NCBI GenBank assembly: GCA_025617375.2
Contig: JAMYGW020000002.1
Coordinates: 2,542,001-2,606,000, forward strand
DNA: 64,000 nt
Origin: Acarospora socialis
Taxonomy: Eukaryota; Ascomycota; Lecanoromycetes; Acarosporales; Acarosporaceae
Direction: 5' to 3'
How positions within the stretch are numbered: position 1 is the stretch's first letter; each line of letters starts with the position of its first letter. Position numbers and translations under genes: made by a program. Shown piece after piece: positions 34,573 through 46,886 of this stretch. The notes under the pieces were generated by a model. The model worked only from the letters and a program-made list of their open reading frames with translations, was not told the DNA's origin and searched no databases.

Positions 34573-36607
34573 ATGGTCTCAAATGTGACTCTTGCCGCTT
34601 TGGCAGGCTTGATCTTACTAACTTGGCGCCTTCTACGCGTTGGACGACGCCCTTCAGGATACCCGCCTGGACCGCCGACGATTCCGATATTGGGAAACAT
34701 TCATCAGGTGCGTCAGACGGTATTCCTGCCCACAGATGGCCTCTAACATGTCTCCAGTTTCCAAGCAGGGATGTGCACAAACAACTCCAGAATTGGGCGC
34801 GAGAGTTCGGGCCCATATACTCTCTCATCCTAGGTACGAAGACGTTGATTGTCCTCTCGAGTGACCAGGCGGTCAAGGACCTGTTAGACAAACGAAGTGC
34901 TATCTACAGCGATCGCCAGGATCTGTATATAGGACAAACCCTCTGTAGCGGAGGCTTGCGCTTCCTGATGCTGGTAGGTCTATGTCGCCTTTACTGTCAA
35001 GAAACATGCTTGATTTGCTGACTCTGACCACAGCGTTATGGCCCAACCTGGCGAATGGTAGGAAATAGCATACAGTCAGAACATTGGTAACGCAATAGGC
35101 TAATCAGCCCACAGTTTCGCAAGATATCGCATCAACTTCTGAACGTGGTCGTTGCACGCTCCTACGTACGTGATCACCATACTTCGTGTGGCTTCGAATG
35201 TACTGCCTCATTCATACTCGAAGTATCTCTAGATGACACGGTGCTCTCGGTGACAACGTAGCATCGCCCTGATTTGCAGATCATAGCCCGTTGAAGTCGG
35301 GCATATCCTCCTACATTGTTCGATTAGGCTATTTAACACCACGATACTAACTCCAGTTAATCTTTAGGTACCATATCAAGACTTGGAAAACAAGCAAATG
35401 CTATACGAAATGGTAGAGAAGCCAGGCCATTTTCTAAAGCACATTCGCCGATACTCTAACTCGTTGACGACCAGCATGGTATTTGGGTGAGACGTGTCGG
35501 CACGATGTCGAACTGTGATCTCACTGATCAAATCGCAGTTGGCGCACGATCACCTATGATGACCCGAAACTGAAGCAGCTGTTTGAAGGATTTGAAGAAT
35601 TTAGCATCCTCGTACAGACCGCTACGGCAGCATTGCTGGATTCTTTTCCGTTCCTCCGCTGGCTTCCCGACCCTGTCCTACCTATGCAAGCTCAAGCTAA
35701 GAAGCTGCACAAAGCCGAGAAAAAGCTCTACCTCGATCACTGGCTTAACTCTAAAGCCGGTATCGCAGACGGTACAGCGAGGCCTTGTTTCTGCGTCGGC
35801 TTAGCTAGGCTGCAGAAAGAACACGGCTTCAGCGACGATCAAGCAGCCTACGTCTCCGGAAGTCTGCTCGAAGCCGGATCCGACACGACATCTAGCACTC
35901 TATACGCCTTTGTCCAAGCCATGGTCCTCTTTCCCGACGTGCAGAAGAAGGCGCAACAAGAGCTTGACCGCGTGGTGGGCCTAGACCGCCTGCCAACAAT
36001 GGAAGACGAGCCAAACATGCAGTACATCCGAGGCTGCGTCAAAGAGTCCCTGCGGTGGATGCCAACCGCCATCCTCGGATTTCCTCACGCCGTCATCAAA
36101 GACGACGAATACATGGGCTACCACATCCCCCGCGGCGCCGGCGTCCTCAGCAACGTCTACGCCATCCACATGGACCCAGCCCGGTACCCCGAACCGCGCC
36201 GATTCAATCCCGACCGCTACAAGGACGACTTCCTAAATTTGTCCGACTCGGCCGCCAACCCGGACGCCTCGAAGCGCGACCAATTCACCTTCGGCGCCGG
36301 CCGCCGCATCTGCCAGGGCATGCACGTCGCCGAGCGAAGCCTGTTCTTGGGCATCTCGCGCCTGCTCTGGGGCTTTGATATCGCTCCCGCCACGGACGCG
36401 GACGGGAATCTCATGCTTCCGGATCCGGAGAAGCTTACGCAGGGGTTTGTGGCCATGCCGGAACCCTTTCAGGCCAAGATCACGCCGAGGTCGGAGCAGA
36501 GGGCTGAGTTGATTAGGCGGGTGTGGGCGCAGGGGAAGAGGGATTTGAATGCGGAGACGGAGCAGTGGGAGAAGGTTCCGGATGGGATGGCGCTGCCGAA
36601 GATTTGA
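34573..36607 (+). CDS. Cytochrome P450 monooxygenase (E-class, fungal)
   Basis: Exons 34573-34707, 34758-34973, 35034-35057, 35115-35165, 35368-35486 and 35539-36607; 537 aa. An N-terminal membrane anchor (VTLAALAGLILLTWRLL) is followed by a proline hinge (PPGPPTIPILG). Further motifs are the I-helix AGSDTTSS, the K-helix ExxR in KESLRW, and the heme loop FGAGRRICQGMH with its Cys ligand. The sequence resembles the O-methylsterigmatocystin-oxidoreductase-like (CYP64/CYP620-like) group, but the substrate cannot be told. Exon 3 is 24 nt (RYGPTWRM). The 202-nt intron 35166-35367 is long, yet SYVPYQDLENKQM reads straight across it. Neighbours are primary-metabolism genes, so a secondary-metabolite cluster is not indicated. 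Confidence 0.88.
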
Positions 36608-36978
36608 AATATTGACTGGCTTATGGCTGGACAAGCCGTGGTTGCATTTGTTGAGTAATAGTTGACGAAATGAAATGACTCATGACATGTTGTTTGGTTG
36701 TTTCGCAGCTGTGGTGGTGGGCTATCGGTCGAGGTTGGCGTTACCGGTAGTGGGTGCCGAAAATCAAGACTCTTGTGGGTTTGGATGTTCTGGAATGGTA
36801 GAGCAGTGACTATGATGCTGGAAGGAGCTTCTTGGTGGAATGTAGCTGAGCCTAAGAGTTCTTACACCATCCCTCAGCGGCGTCCTGTCTGTATAAGAGC
36901 AAATCATCCGCCCATGCAGTGATGCTAAAATACATATATACAAGAGTCTTGTCAATAAACCATAACCTACCCGTGTCG
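36608..36978. other. Intergenic between converging genes
   Basis: 371 nt between the 3' ends of the P450 and ACAT genes; nothing beyond terminators is expected. Confidence 0.4.
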
Positions 36979-38436
<1,458 letters not shown>

Positions 38437-39021
38437 AGTGAAGAATAGAGAATAAAATCAGAAATGAGTCTTAGAAATTGAAAATTGTTCAATCCGGCAC
38501 CGCGGAGGAGAATTATCATTCAGCACATGCTGTGGCGGGCACGAAGCTCGGCAATGCGGGCAGTTAATCTTAGCGTGGGGATCCGGTGGGCTGATGAGTG
38601 CATGTGTGTGTGTGTGTGTTTTCATGCATGCCAGCATTCTGGAAGGTCGCTAGAAGCTCAGCTTCTCCTCAGCTGATGGCATCCCGATACCACGGAAGGC
38701 CATTGTTCAGACCAAAACTTATTGCTCTTTTGTCATTGTTGTTGTGAGATTGAATGCAGACTGCTTATGTAACTTAGCACTTCCGCATAAGGAAAAGTAA
38801 CACGCAGGAAGCTCGCTTGCTCATCCTTGTAGGTACTTACGAAGTACTCCGTACGCTCCGGACTCTACCTACGGCTCCGTACCTTACCTACTTTGCCTTC
38901 ACGACATTTACCTGCATCTGCTTCACACATCGACCAGATCTGCTTCCAGCTTTGCAAAGCTCTGTCTCTCGAATCCTTTGCTCCTCTTTCCATCAACTTA
39001 AGACAGACTCTCTCACTCGCA
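38437..39021. promoter_or_regulatory. Divergent promoter region, ACAT / RAD6
   Basis: 585 nt between divergent genes. It contains a (TG)8 microsatellite at about 38603-38619 and, closer to RAD6 (38830-38895), a cluster of TAC-rich motifs including GTACTCCGTACG and several ACCTAC/CCGTAC steps. Confidence 0.45.
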
Positions 39022-39727
39022 ATGTCGACTTCTGCCCGCCGCCGTCTGATGCGTGACTTCAAGGTTAGTCAACATGTTGTCCGAAGGATGAGATGTGGAG
39101 AGGCTCCAAGAAGCTTTGGGCATCTTGAGGAATCAGCTATAGTTCAATGGTCTTTCAGTTCGTCTACTGACAATCCATTATCTAGCGAATGCAGACAGAC
39201 CCGCCTTCAGGTGTATCAGCCTCTCCCATCGCCGATAATGTCATGACCTGGTAAGAGCTACGGTCATCCTCCCTTTAACTGCAGCGCTGAGTGGTCCTCT
39301 CGCAGGAACGCTGTCATCATCGGCCCCGCAGACACACCGTTCGAAGATGGCACCTTCCGGCTAGTCATGCACTTCGAGGAGCAATATCCCAACAAGCCAC
39401 CCGGCGTCAAGTTCATAAGTCAGATGTTCCATCCCAACGTATACGGCACCGGCGAGCTTTGCCTGGACATATTACAGAATCGATGGAGTCCGACGTACGA
39501 TGTGGCGGCAATTCTGACAAGTATCCAAAGGTACGGCAATCTTGAAAATATACCGGAAGACCTTGGTTGGGACCCGAAACTGACGTAGATCTGCCGTGTG
39601 TAGCCTGTTGAACGACCCAAATACTAGCTCACCGGCCAACGTCGAAGCGTCGAACCTTTACAAAGACAACCGTCGCGAATATACCAAACGTGTGCGGGAG
39701 ACGGTCGAGAAGAGCTGGGAGGACTAA
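39022..39727 (+). CDS. rad6: Ubiquitin-conjugating enzyme E2, RAD6/UBC2
   Basis: Exons 39022-39063, 39186-39250, 39306-39530 and 39604-39727; 151 aa, the usual length in filamentous fungi. The invariant N-terminus [20 protein letters not shown] is split after codon 14 by intron 1. Catalytic Cys88 lies in [15 protein letters not shown], followed by [19 protein letters not shown] and [12 protein letters not shown]. The long acidic tail of budding yeast Rad6 is absent, as in other filamentous ascomycetes (the protein ends EKSWED). It monoubiquitinates histone H2B with Bre1 and PCNA with Rad18, and works with Ubr1 in the N-degron pathway. Confidence 0.96.
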
Positions 39728-40474
39728 AATTGAATGATTTTAGGCGCAGGTGGCCATGTTTCCGGTGGAATTACCTCCAAGAACTGCCGTATGGTGCTGT
39801 TCAACCGGGGTATGACTGAACGTGCCGTTGGAGGTACAAGTCGTTGATAAACGCAGCGTCAGAGATATGGAGTCATCAGATTGTAACCTGTTTCCATCCT
39901 CAGCAGGGCGTTTTGGCGACATCTGAGCCGGACTGCAGCGTGCAAATTGGCGATTTTGGCGGCGAGGTGTTAATTCTAATTCCGAATTTCCTGTGCATAG
40001 CAAGGCGACATATGCAACCCTAGATCCGGGGCGTTTCTAGTAATCTTGATACATCGGAGTTATATCACGATGCGCGTGCATGATGTGGATTCCCGCATGG
40101 CATTTGCGTGATGCACGGAAGACTAGCCGAGAAAGTCAACTTTTCAATGCATTGGATGTCAACAAATGCCTGCAATGCCCTCAACACCTGACATAGTCTA
40201 CATAAACTTGATTTTTAATACGCATGAAGCTGTAACTACTACGCATCTTACCTAAGCCATCTTCCAGCGCTTGAACCGACATCGTTCCGTTGCTGCGTGA
40301 CGACGTTCTTGTCCTGTCAACAAGCGATCACTTCACCCCTGCTGATGGACCTCCTGATAACATAACAAGGTGTCCGTCGCGTCGCCACAATCTCATCATC
40401 TGGGCATTACAGCTGGACGGGGAGAGGAACAAAGCGGAACCCACATTTTCTTCACCGCTTTGATATTGAGGATC
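39728..40474. other. Intergenic
   Basis: 747 nt between RAD6 and the kinesin gene. No coding potential was recognised; the last 100 nt are the kinesin leader. Confidence 0.4.
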
Positions 40475-43400
40475 ATGGCGTCAGTCTTCCCTCACTGGGT
40501 TGGGGTGATGGTACTCAATGCTGATGATTCTATATCTGCCTAGGAACGTTGGCAGTACCGGAAGCTATAACACCATCAAGGGTAGGGCTTGTCTATGGAA
40601 CTTGTTTGCTCAACGCGACGAGTAAAAAAGGGCTGACGACGATCTGCGCAGTGGTGGCTCGCTTCCGCCCACAGAACAAGGCCGAGCTTGCGCTGGGAGG
40701 GGAGTCAATTGTGGACTTTGAAACGGAGGACACATGTAACATCAACGTACGTTGTGGATGCTCCCAATGTAGCTATGGACAAGCTATGCGCACAAGCTAC
40801 AGCGCAACCTTGGGCGTGAGGAGTGGAACACGCTGATTAGGTCCATAGTCCAAGGAGGCCGCTGGAGCCTTCACCTTCGATCGTGTCTTTGACATGAGCT
40901 CGCGGCAAAGCGACGTCTTTGACTTCTCGATACGACCCACGGTAGACGATATTCTTAATGGCTATAATGGCACGGTTTTCGCATACGGCCAGACTGGAGC
41001 CGGAAAATCTTACACGATGATGGGCACAGATATCGATAATGAGGCGTCAAAGGGCATAATACCTCGGATCGTCGAGCAGATCTTTGCCAGCATTCTCGCC
41101 AGTCCTGGGAATATTGAGTACACTGTTAGGGTTAGCTACATGGAGATTTACATGGAGAGAATAAGGGATCTGCTGGCGCCGCAGAATGATAACCTACCGG
41201 TACATGAAGAGAAGTCTAGAGGAGTATATGTTAAGGGCTTGTTGGAAATATACGTCTCGAGTGTGCAGGAAGTCTACGAGGTTATGCGGAGAGGAGGCAC
41301 AGCGAGAGCGGTCGCCGCGACGAACATGAACCAAGAGTCTTCACGGTCACACTCCATCTTTGTCATCAACATCACGCAGAAGAACGTCGAGACTGGTTCG
41401 GCGAAGAGTGGGCAACTATTCCTGGTTGATTTAGCAGGTAGTGAAAAGGTTGGAAAGACTGGGGCAAGTGGACAAACGCTCGAGGAGGCCAAGAAAATCA
41501 ACAAGAGCTTGTCCGCCTTAGGCATGGTTATCAACTCCCTCACAGACGGCAAATCCACGCATATACCGTACAGAGACTCGAAACTAACTAGAATACTGCA
41601 AGAGTCTTTGGGAGGAAACTCGAGGACTACCCTCATCATCAACTGCTCACCTAGTAGTTATAATGATGCGGAGACACTGAGTACGCTGCGCTTTGGTGTC
41701 CGGGCCAAGGCAATCAAAAACAAGGCCAAGATCAATGCAGAGCTGAGTCCGGCGGAGTTGAAACAGCAGCTGAGGAAGGCGCAGAATCAAGTCACAACGT
41801 ACGAGAGTTACGTTTCGTCATTACAAGGCGAAGTACAGCTCTGGCGGAATGGAGAGAGTGTGCCAAAGGAGCGATGGGCACCACCAATCAATATGGATAA
41901 CGTGAATGGAGTCAAATCAGAGTCTAGAGGGGCCCGGCCTGGAACACCTTCGCGACTGCATGCCGATTTGGCGAGGTCTGAAACACCTAGCCGGTCGGAT
42001 TCTAGACTGGCGGACCGCTCGAGCACACCGAGTATCGTCCTTGACAAAGATGAGCGCGAAGAGTTCCTCCGCCGGGAAAATGAGCTGCAAGATCAGATTG
42101 CGGAGAAGGAATCCCAGGTAGCATTGGCTGAGAAGGGCCTCAAGGAAGCCAAGGAAGAGTTACAGTATCTGAAAGAGAACGGCTCAAGAGCCGGTAAAGA
42201 GAACGAGAAGCTGAACAGCGAAGTTAATGAGCTGAAGATGCAGCTGGAGAAGGTGTGTTTTGAGAGCAAAGAGGCTCTTATAACGATGGACGGCCTCAAG
42301 GAAGCCAACTTCGAACTCACGACCGAACTGGATGATCTGAAGCAGCAACTCCTGGACGTTCGGATGAGCGCAAGGGAGACTAATGCTGTCCTTGATGAGA
42401 AGGAAAGAAAGAAAGCTGAGCGGATGGCGACTATGATGGCCGGCTTCGACCTTGGCGATGAGGTTTTCTCGGACAACGAGAGGAAGATTAGATCCTGCAT
42501 CGACCAAGTGGACTCATTATATGAAACGAGTTCAAGCGGTGAGGGCATGGCGCCGGAAGACCTGCAAGATTTACGAACCAAATTATTAGAGACTCAGGGC
42601 ATCGTCCGACAGGCCGAGCTTTCGCTGAATGGGAGGACTAATGAGACAGATGGTCGAAACAACGTGAGGCAAGAGCTGAAGGTTCGACTCACAAATATCG
42701 AACGGGATTACCAAGAGCTTCTGGAACGGAACCTCAGCGAAGCAGATGTAGAAGACGTGAAGGGCCGACTTCAGGACCTTTACTCCAACAAGCAAATTGA
42801 CATGGTGGAAGACCTTAAGCAAGAGATGGCACGGGAGGTCGAGGACAACACAAAACTGAAGAGCCAGATCGACGACCTACAACGCCGACTTAAAGCGACC
42901 GGCTCCGCAAGCGTGAATGGTGTCGCTACGACACCCCTCAGCGGCAAAACCGTGCAACAGCAGATAGCAGACTTCGACGTCATGAAGAAGAGTCTAATGC
43001 GGGACCTCCAGAACCGTTGCGAGCGCGTCGTAGAACTCGAAATATCCCTTGACGAAGTCCGTGAACAGTACAACAACGTCCTCCGCTCCTCCAACAACCG
43101 TGCCCAACAGAAGAAAATGGCATTCCTTGAACATAATCTTGAGAAACTCACCCACGTCCAGCGGCAACTCGTCGAGCAGAACGGGAGCCTCAAGAAAGAA
43201 GTCGCGATCGCCGAACGGAAACTCATCGCCCGAAACGAGAGAATCCAGAGCCTGGAAAGTTTACTGCATGATAGCCAGGAAAGACTCATCGCTTCGACGC
43301 ACAAGTAAGTCTCACCAGAAGCTTCACTGTTACACCCCCAGCCCGTTCCTGAAACCCAACCCTAGACTAAGCAGCACACTAACGCTCTTCACAACACGCA

Positions 43401-43714
43401 GGTTCGACATCCAAATCGCCAACGTCCGCGAACGTCTCGAAAGCGCCAAAGTAAGCTCCTCCAACCGCGCAAGCATCTCCTCACCCACCTCCATCTCCGG
43501 CGGCGGATTCAGTTTCGGTGGGGCGGGACCGAGGATAGCAAAGCCTCTGCGCGGTGGTGCCGCCGCGACGACGGAGACAGCAAATGGGAACGCGAACGGA
43601 TATGGGTGGGCACCGAGTATACCGGCCCTATCCGGGTTACAACAGCAGGCGCAAGAGAATGGAGGAGGCAGTGGTGGGGGGAAGAGGGGAAGTTGGTTCT
43701 TCGACAGGAGGTGA
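40475..43714 (+). CDS. kinA: Kinesin-1 heavy chain (NKIN/KinA)
   Basis: Exons 40475-40479, 40544-40581, 40652-40746, 40849-43304 and 43402-43714; 968 aa. The motor domain has the P-loop GQTGAGKS (93-100), switch I (NMNQESSRSH), switch II (LVDLAGSEK) and the neck start RAKAIKNKAKIN. A long coiled-coil stalk follows, including EEFLRRENELQDQIAEKES. The conserved tail helix reads FDIQIANVRERLES, followed by a Gly/Ser-rich end. The lack of light-chain-type features is normal for fungal kinesin-1. It moves vesicles, nuclei and dynein toward microtubule plus ends in hyphae. The first coding exon is just 5 nt (ATGGC), chosen because it gives the expected start before NVGSTGSYNTIKVVARFRP. Confidence 0.93.
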
Positions 43715-44291
43715 CTTGCTGATGAAGAAGGGAAGAGGGAGGGTATGTGGGCGCTACTTATATGTATTCATTTGAGGACTGGGAAGGTAGGCTGGGGTCT
43801 CTCGGGGTTGGGGGTTCCCTTTTCTGTTTTCTGTTTTATGGATGGGTAGGATATGCGCGAGTACCTTTAGCCTTAGAGGATACCCCCCGCTGCAGCCATC
43901 ATCATGGGCATTGTGGGCATGAATGGGCGGGCGTTTAGTTACGGTGGATTATTGAGTTAGCTCCAATCCGTGTCTGGTGCCTAGATGCTACTTTGCCTCT
44001 ATAACTAAGCTTGACTTCGTGTCGAGGCTCCTTCTCGGGGCCAGTTCTGGCAGCATGCACGTGGTTGATCGTTAAACAACATTAAGGTTGATCTCGATCC
44101 AGATAAGCTTATCGTCACGATAAGATCGATGCACCCCCCGCCAGCTTGGGGCGCGTCTCCCTTGGCTGTACTACCTACCTAATCCACACCATCACTCGCT
44201 CCTTCATTGACGCTACATTTGAGGCCTTCGTAAAACTGCTTGTCTGTCGATAGAATCCATCTACACTTCCCGACAACGATCGTATATCAAC
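43715..44291. other. Intergenic, kinesin / bleomycin hydrolase
   Basis: 577 nt. Apart from a GATA-motif cluster (separate entry) no feature was recognised. Confidence 0.4.
44102..44124. promoter_or_regulatory. Clustered GATA motifs
   Basis: A perfect 12-nt palindrome GATAAGCTTATC (two opposed GATAAG sites, 44102-44113) is followed by a third GATAAG at 44119-44124, about 170-190 nt before the bleomycin-hydrolase ATG. GATA factors of the AreA/NreB type bind HGATAR sites, often paired. That this promoter is nitrogen-regulated is an inference. Confidence 0.4.
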
Positions 44292-46262
44292 ATGGGTAAT
44301 ACACCGTCGAAGATTCCTGAGCCAGCAGTCGCCGAGACCCTCAGAGATCGCCTGCGCGCATTAGAGATCAAAGAGACCAGTCACGAGGTCGAGAAGGAAT
44401 ATGTCTATGTTGCTGATCAAGAACGTATGAAATCGACCCTGAAGCAATCGTCGCTCAACTGCAACACACTTCTGATAACAATACATAGCGCCCCGCTACA
44501 AACCAGCTTCCCAGGCAGTATCCATTTCTACGGCCGAGGAGTGGGAAAAGGAACTACTACAAGATCCAAAGGTGCCTTCATCAAACATAGCCGCTCAATA
44601 ATACTAACTGAGCCGGTTTAGAACCGTCTTGCACTGTCCGCCCTGTCGTCCAATGCCCCCACCTCGATCCTCACCCAACGCTCCGCAACGATCTCAGACA
44701 CGCAGACCTTCAACATCAAGATCGCTCTCGAAGGCGCTCCCATCACTAACCAACGAGCGTCCGGTCGCTGTTGGCTCTTTGCCTCCACCAATGTCTTTCG
44801 TGTGGCTATCATGCGTAAGCACAACTTGAAGGAATTCGAACTCAGTCAGGCGTATCTCTTCTTCTGGGATAAGCTTGAGAAGGCAAATTACTTCTTGGAG
44901 CAGATCATTGACACCGCCCATGAGGACCTGGAGGGCAGGCTGGTGCAGAGGTTATTGTCCGGGCCTGTGAGCGACGGTGGTCAGTGGGATATGGTCGCCA
45001 ATCTGGTGGAGAAATACGGCTTGGTATGTGCCCTACGGAACGCTGCTCCGAGCACCGTCGACTAATCGCATAACTCGCCTCATAGGTCCCTCAGAGTCTG
45101 TATCCGGACTCATTCAATGCCATGAACTCCAACGCCATGGCTTCCCTCATCACGACCAAGCTCCGCGAAGACGCGGTGAAGCTCCGCCAACTAGCAACTG
45201 GGTCGGTAAACGCTCAGGCTTCACTCTCGGGCGTGAAAGAGAAGATGCTCCGCGAGGTTCACCTCATCTTGACATTGATGCTGGGCCCGCCTCCGAGCCC
45301 GTCGAAGGAGTTTACATGGGACTATTACGACAAAAACGACAACTTCCACAGCCTCAAGGCCACGCCTCTCCAATTCGCGGCCGAGCTGTCGAGCAAGGAG
45401 AGCATCAGGGCTTGTGGAGGAACCAACGTGCACGAGCTCTTCTCTCTAGTTAACGACCCAAGGAACAAGTATGGCGAGCTCCTGAGCGTCGACAGGTTGG
45501 GGAACGTCGTTGGCGGCCGAGGCATCAGCTACGTCAACGTCGACATGGACGTAAGTCACCTCCCTTGTAACAACAACCCCTTCGTCCACCGGCCCTGTCG
45601 TCAGACATTCGAACGTGACACGTAACTCACACTCGTATCTCAGACCATCAAACAAGCCTGCATCACCACCCTCCGCGCCAACCACCCCATCTTCTTCGGC
45701 TGCGACGTCGGCAAATTCTCCTCCTCGGCCAGCGGCATCATGGACACGGACCTGATCGACTACGAGCTCGGCTTCAATATCCGCCTCGGCCTCGACAAGG
45801 CCGCCCGCCTGCGCACCGGCGAAAGCGCCATGACACACGCCATGGTGCTGACAGGCGTGCATGTCCTCGACGGCAAGAGCGTGCGTTGGCGGGTGCAGAA
45901 TAGTTGGGGGAAGGACGCTGGGACGGAGGGCTGGTTCGTTATGAGTGAGAGGTGGTTCGACGAGTGGGTTTATCAGGTCGTTGTTAGTCCGAGGTACGTC
46001 GTTTCCCTCTAGATTTGACCTGAGAGGGCGGGCTAGCTGACTGGTGTCCTCGTATGCGAATAGGTTTGTGAGCAAGGAGGTGCGCGATGTGCTGAAGAAG
46101 GAACCGAAGGTGTTGCCGCTGTGGGATCCGATGTTAGTGATGCTTTACTCCTCCTATTTACCCCTATCTTCTTGTCCACCCTTTTGTTCTCTCTCTCTGC
46201 GCATGTTGCAGCAATTTACCATGCTGACGATTGATAACGTGCACAGGGGCGCATTGGCCTGA
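44292..46262 (+). CDS. lap3: Bleomycin hydrolase / cysteine aminopeptidase (LAP3/BLH1)
   Basis: Exons 44292-44424, 44489-44571, 44622-45023, 45086-45550, 45644-45993, 46064-46132 and 46247-46262; 505 aa. Peptidase family C1B with all three catalytic residues: Cys122 in ASGRCWLFA, His426 in MTHAMVLTG and Asn447 in RVQNSWG. The C-terminus reads WDPMGALA, the conserved tail that lies in the active-site cleft of the hexamer and sets aminopeptidase activity. The last coding exon is only 16 nt and supplies that tail. It degrades peptides and homocysteine thiolactone in the cytosol; yeast Gal6/Lap3 also binds DNA. Confidence 0.93.
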
Positions 46263-46886
46263 TCTTTAAACTATGTGTTCGTATCGCTTCTACGATTTGG
46301 AGAGACGGAGAGATGGGGAGGGCAAGAGAGGTATACTGGCTGGGTTCAATCCTCGCTATCTATCCAAAGAAGGCGTCCGTATGCTGTGAAATCGAACTGG
46401 GATCGGGATCGAGACATTATTTCACTTGGTTGATTTTGGAGTTGATCTTTACGATCTCCTATATAGGGCATGCACATTGCTATCCCGCAGTCAACAAGCT
46501 GTCGGGATAAGGGAAAGGTGACCGGGTTTATCAGGTCTCTCACACGCACGAGTGTCTCTACTCTCCCTTGGCCGATTCAATCACACCCAACGGGATCATA
46601 CCATCTGACCCACTGGGTAGACAAGGGCAACAGATGGAATGTCGAGGGAACGACTCTAAGGTTCTAAGCTGCGTGGTGCAGTAGAACGTTATCTATCGTA
46701 CTGATGATGAGAAACGAAAAGTCTATAGGGTGTATAGATGTATGTTGAGAATCTCCATACTCTAAGCCAGGAACTCCCAATCACCCACGATAACACCTGT
46801 ATTGGCGCCATTCCCGCCTTTCAACGCCGCGCCAATCAATAGTGAAACGTTCTCGAGTGTACAATTCTCAGCCAGCATCGCAGCAT
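46263..46886. other. Intergenic between converging genes
   Basis: 624 nt with no gene recognised. A short frame at 46313-46510 is likely chance. Confidence 0.4.

Noticed and set aside
35166-35367. Hidden exon inside the 202-nt P450 intron
   Set aside because: The conserved SYVPYQDLENKQM segment reads directly across the intron, leaving nothing to encode.
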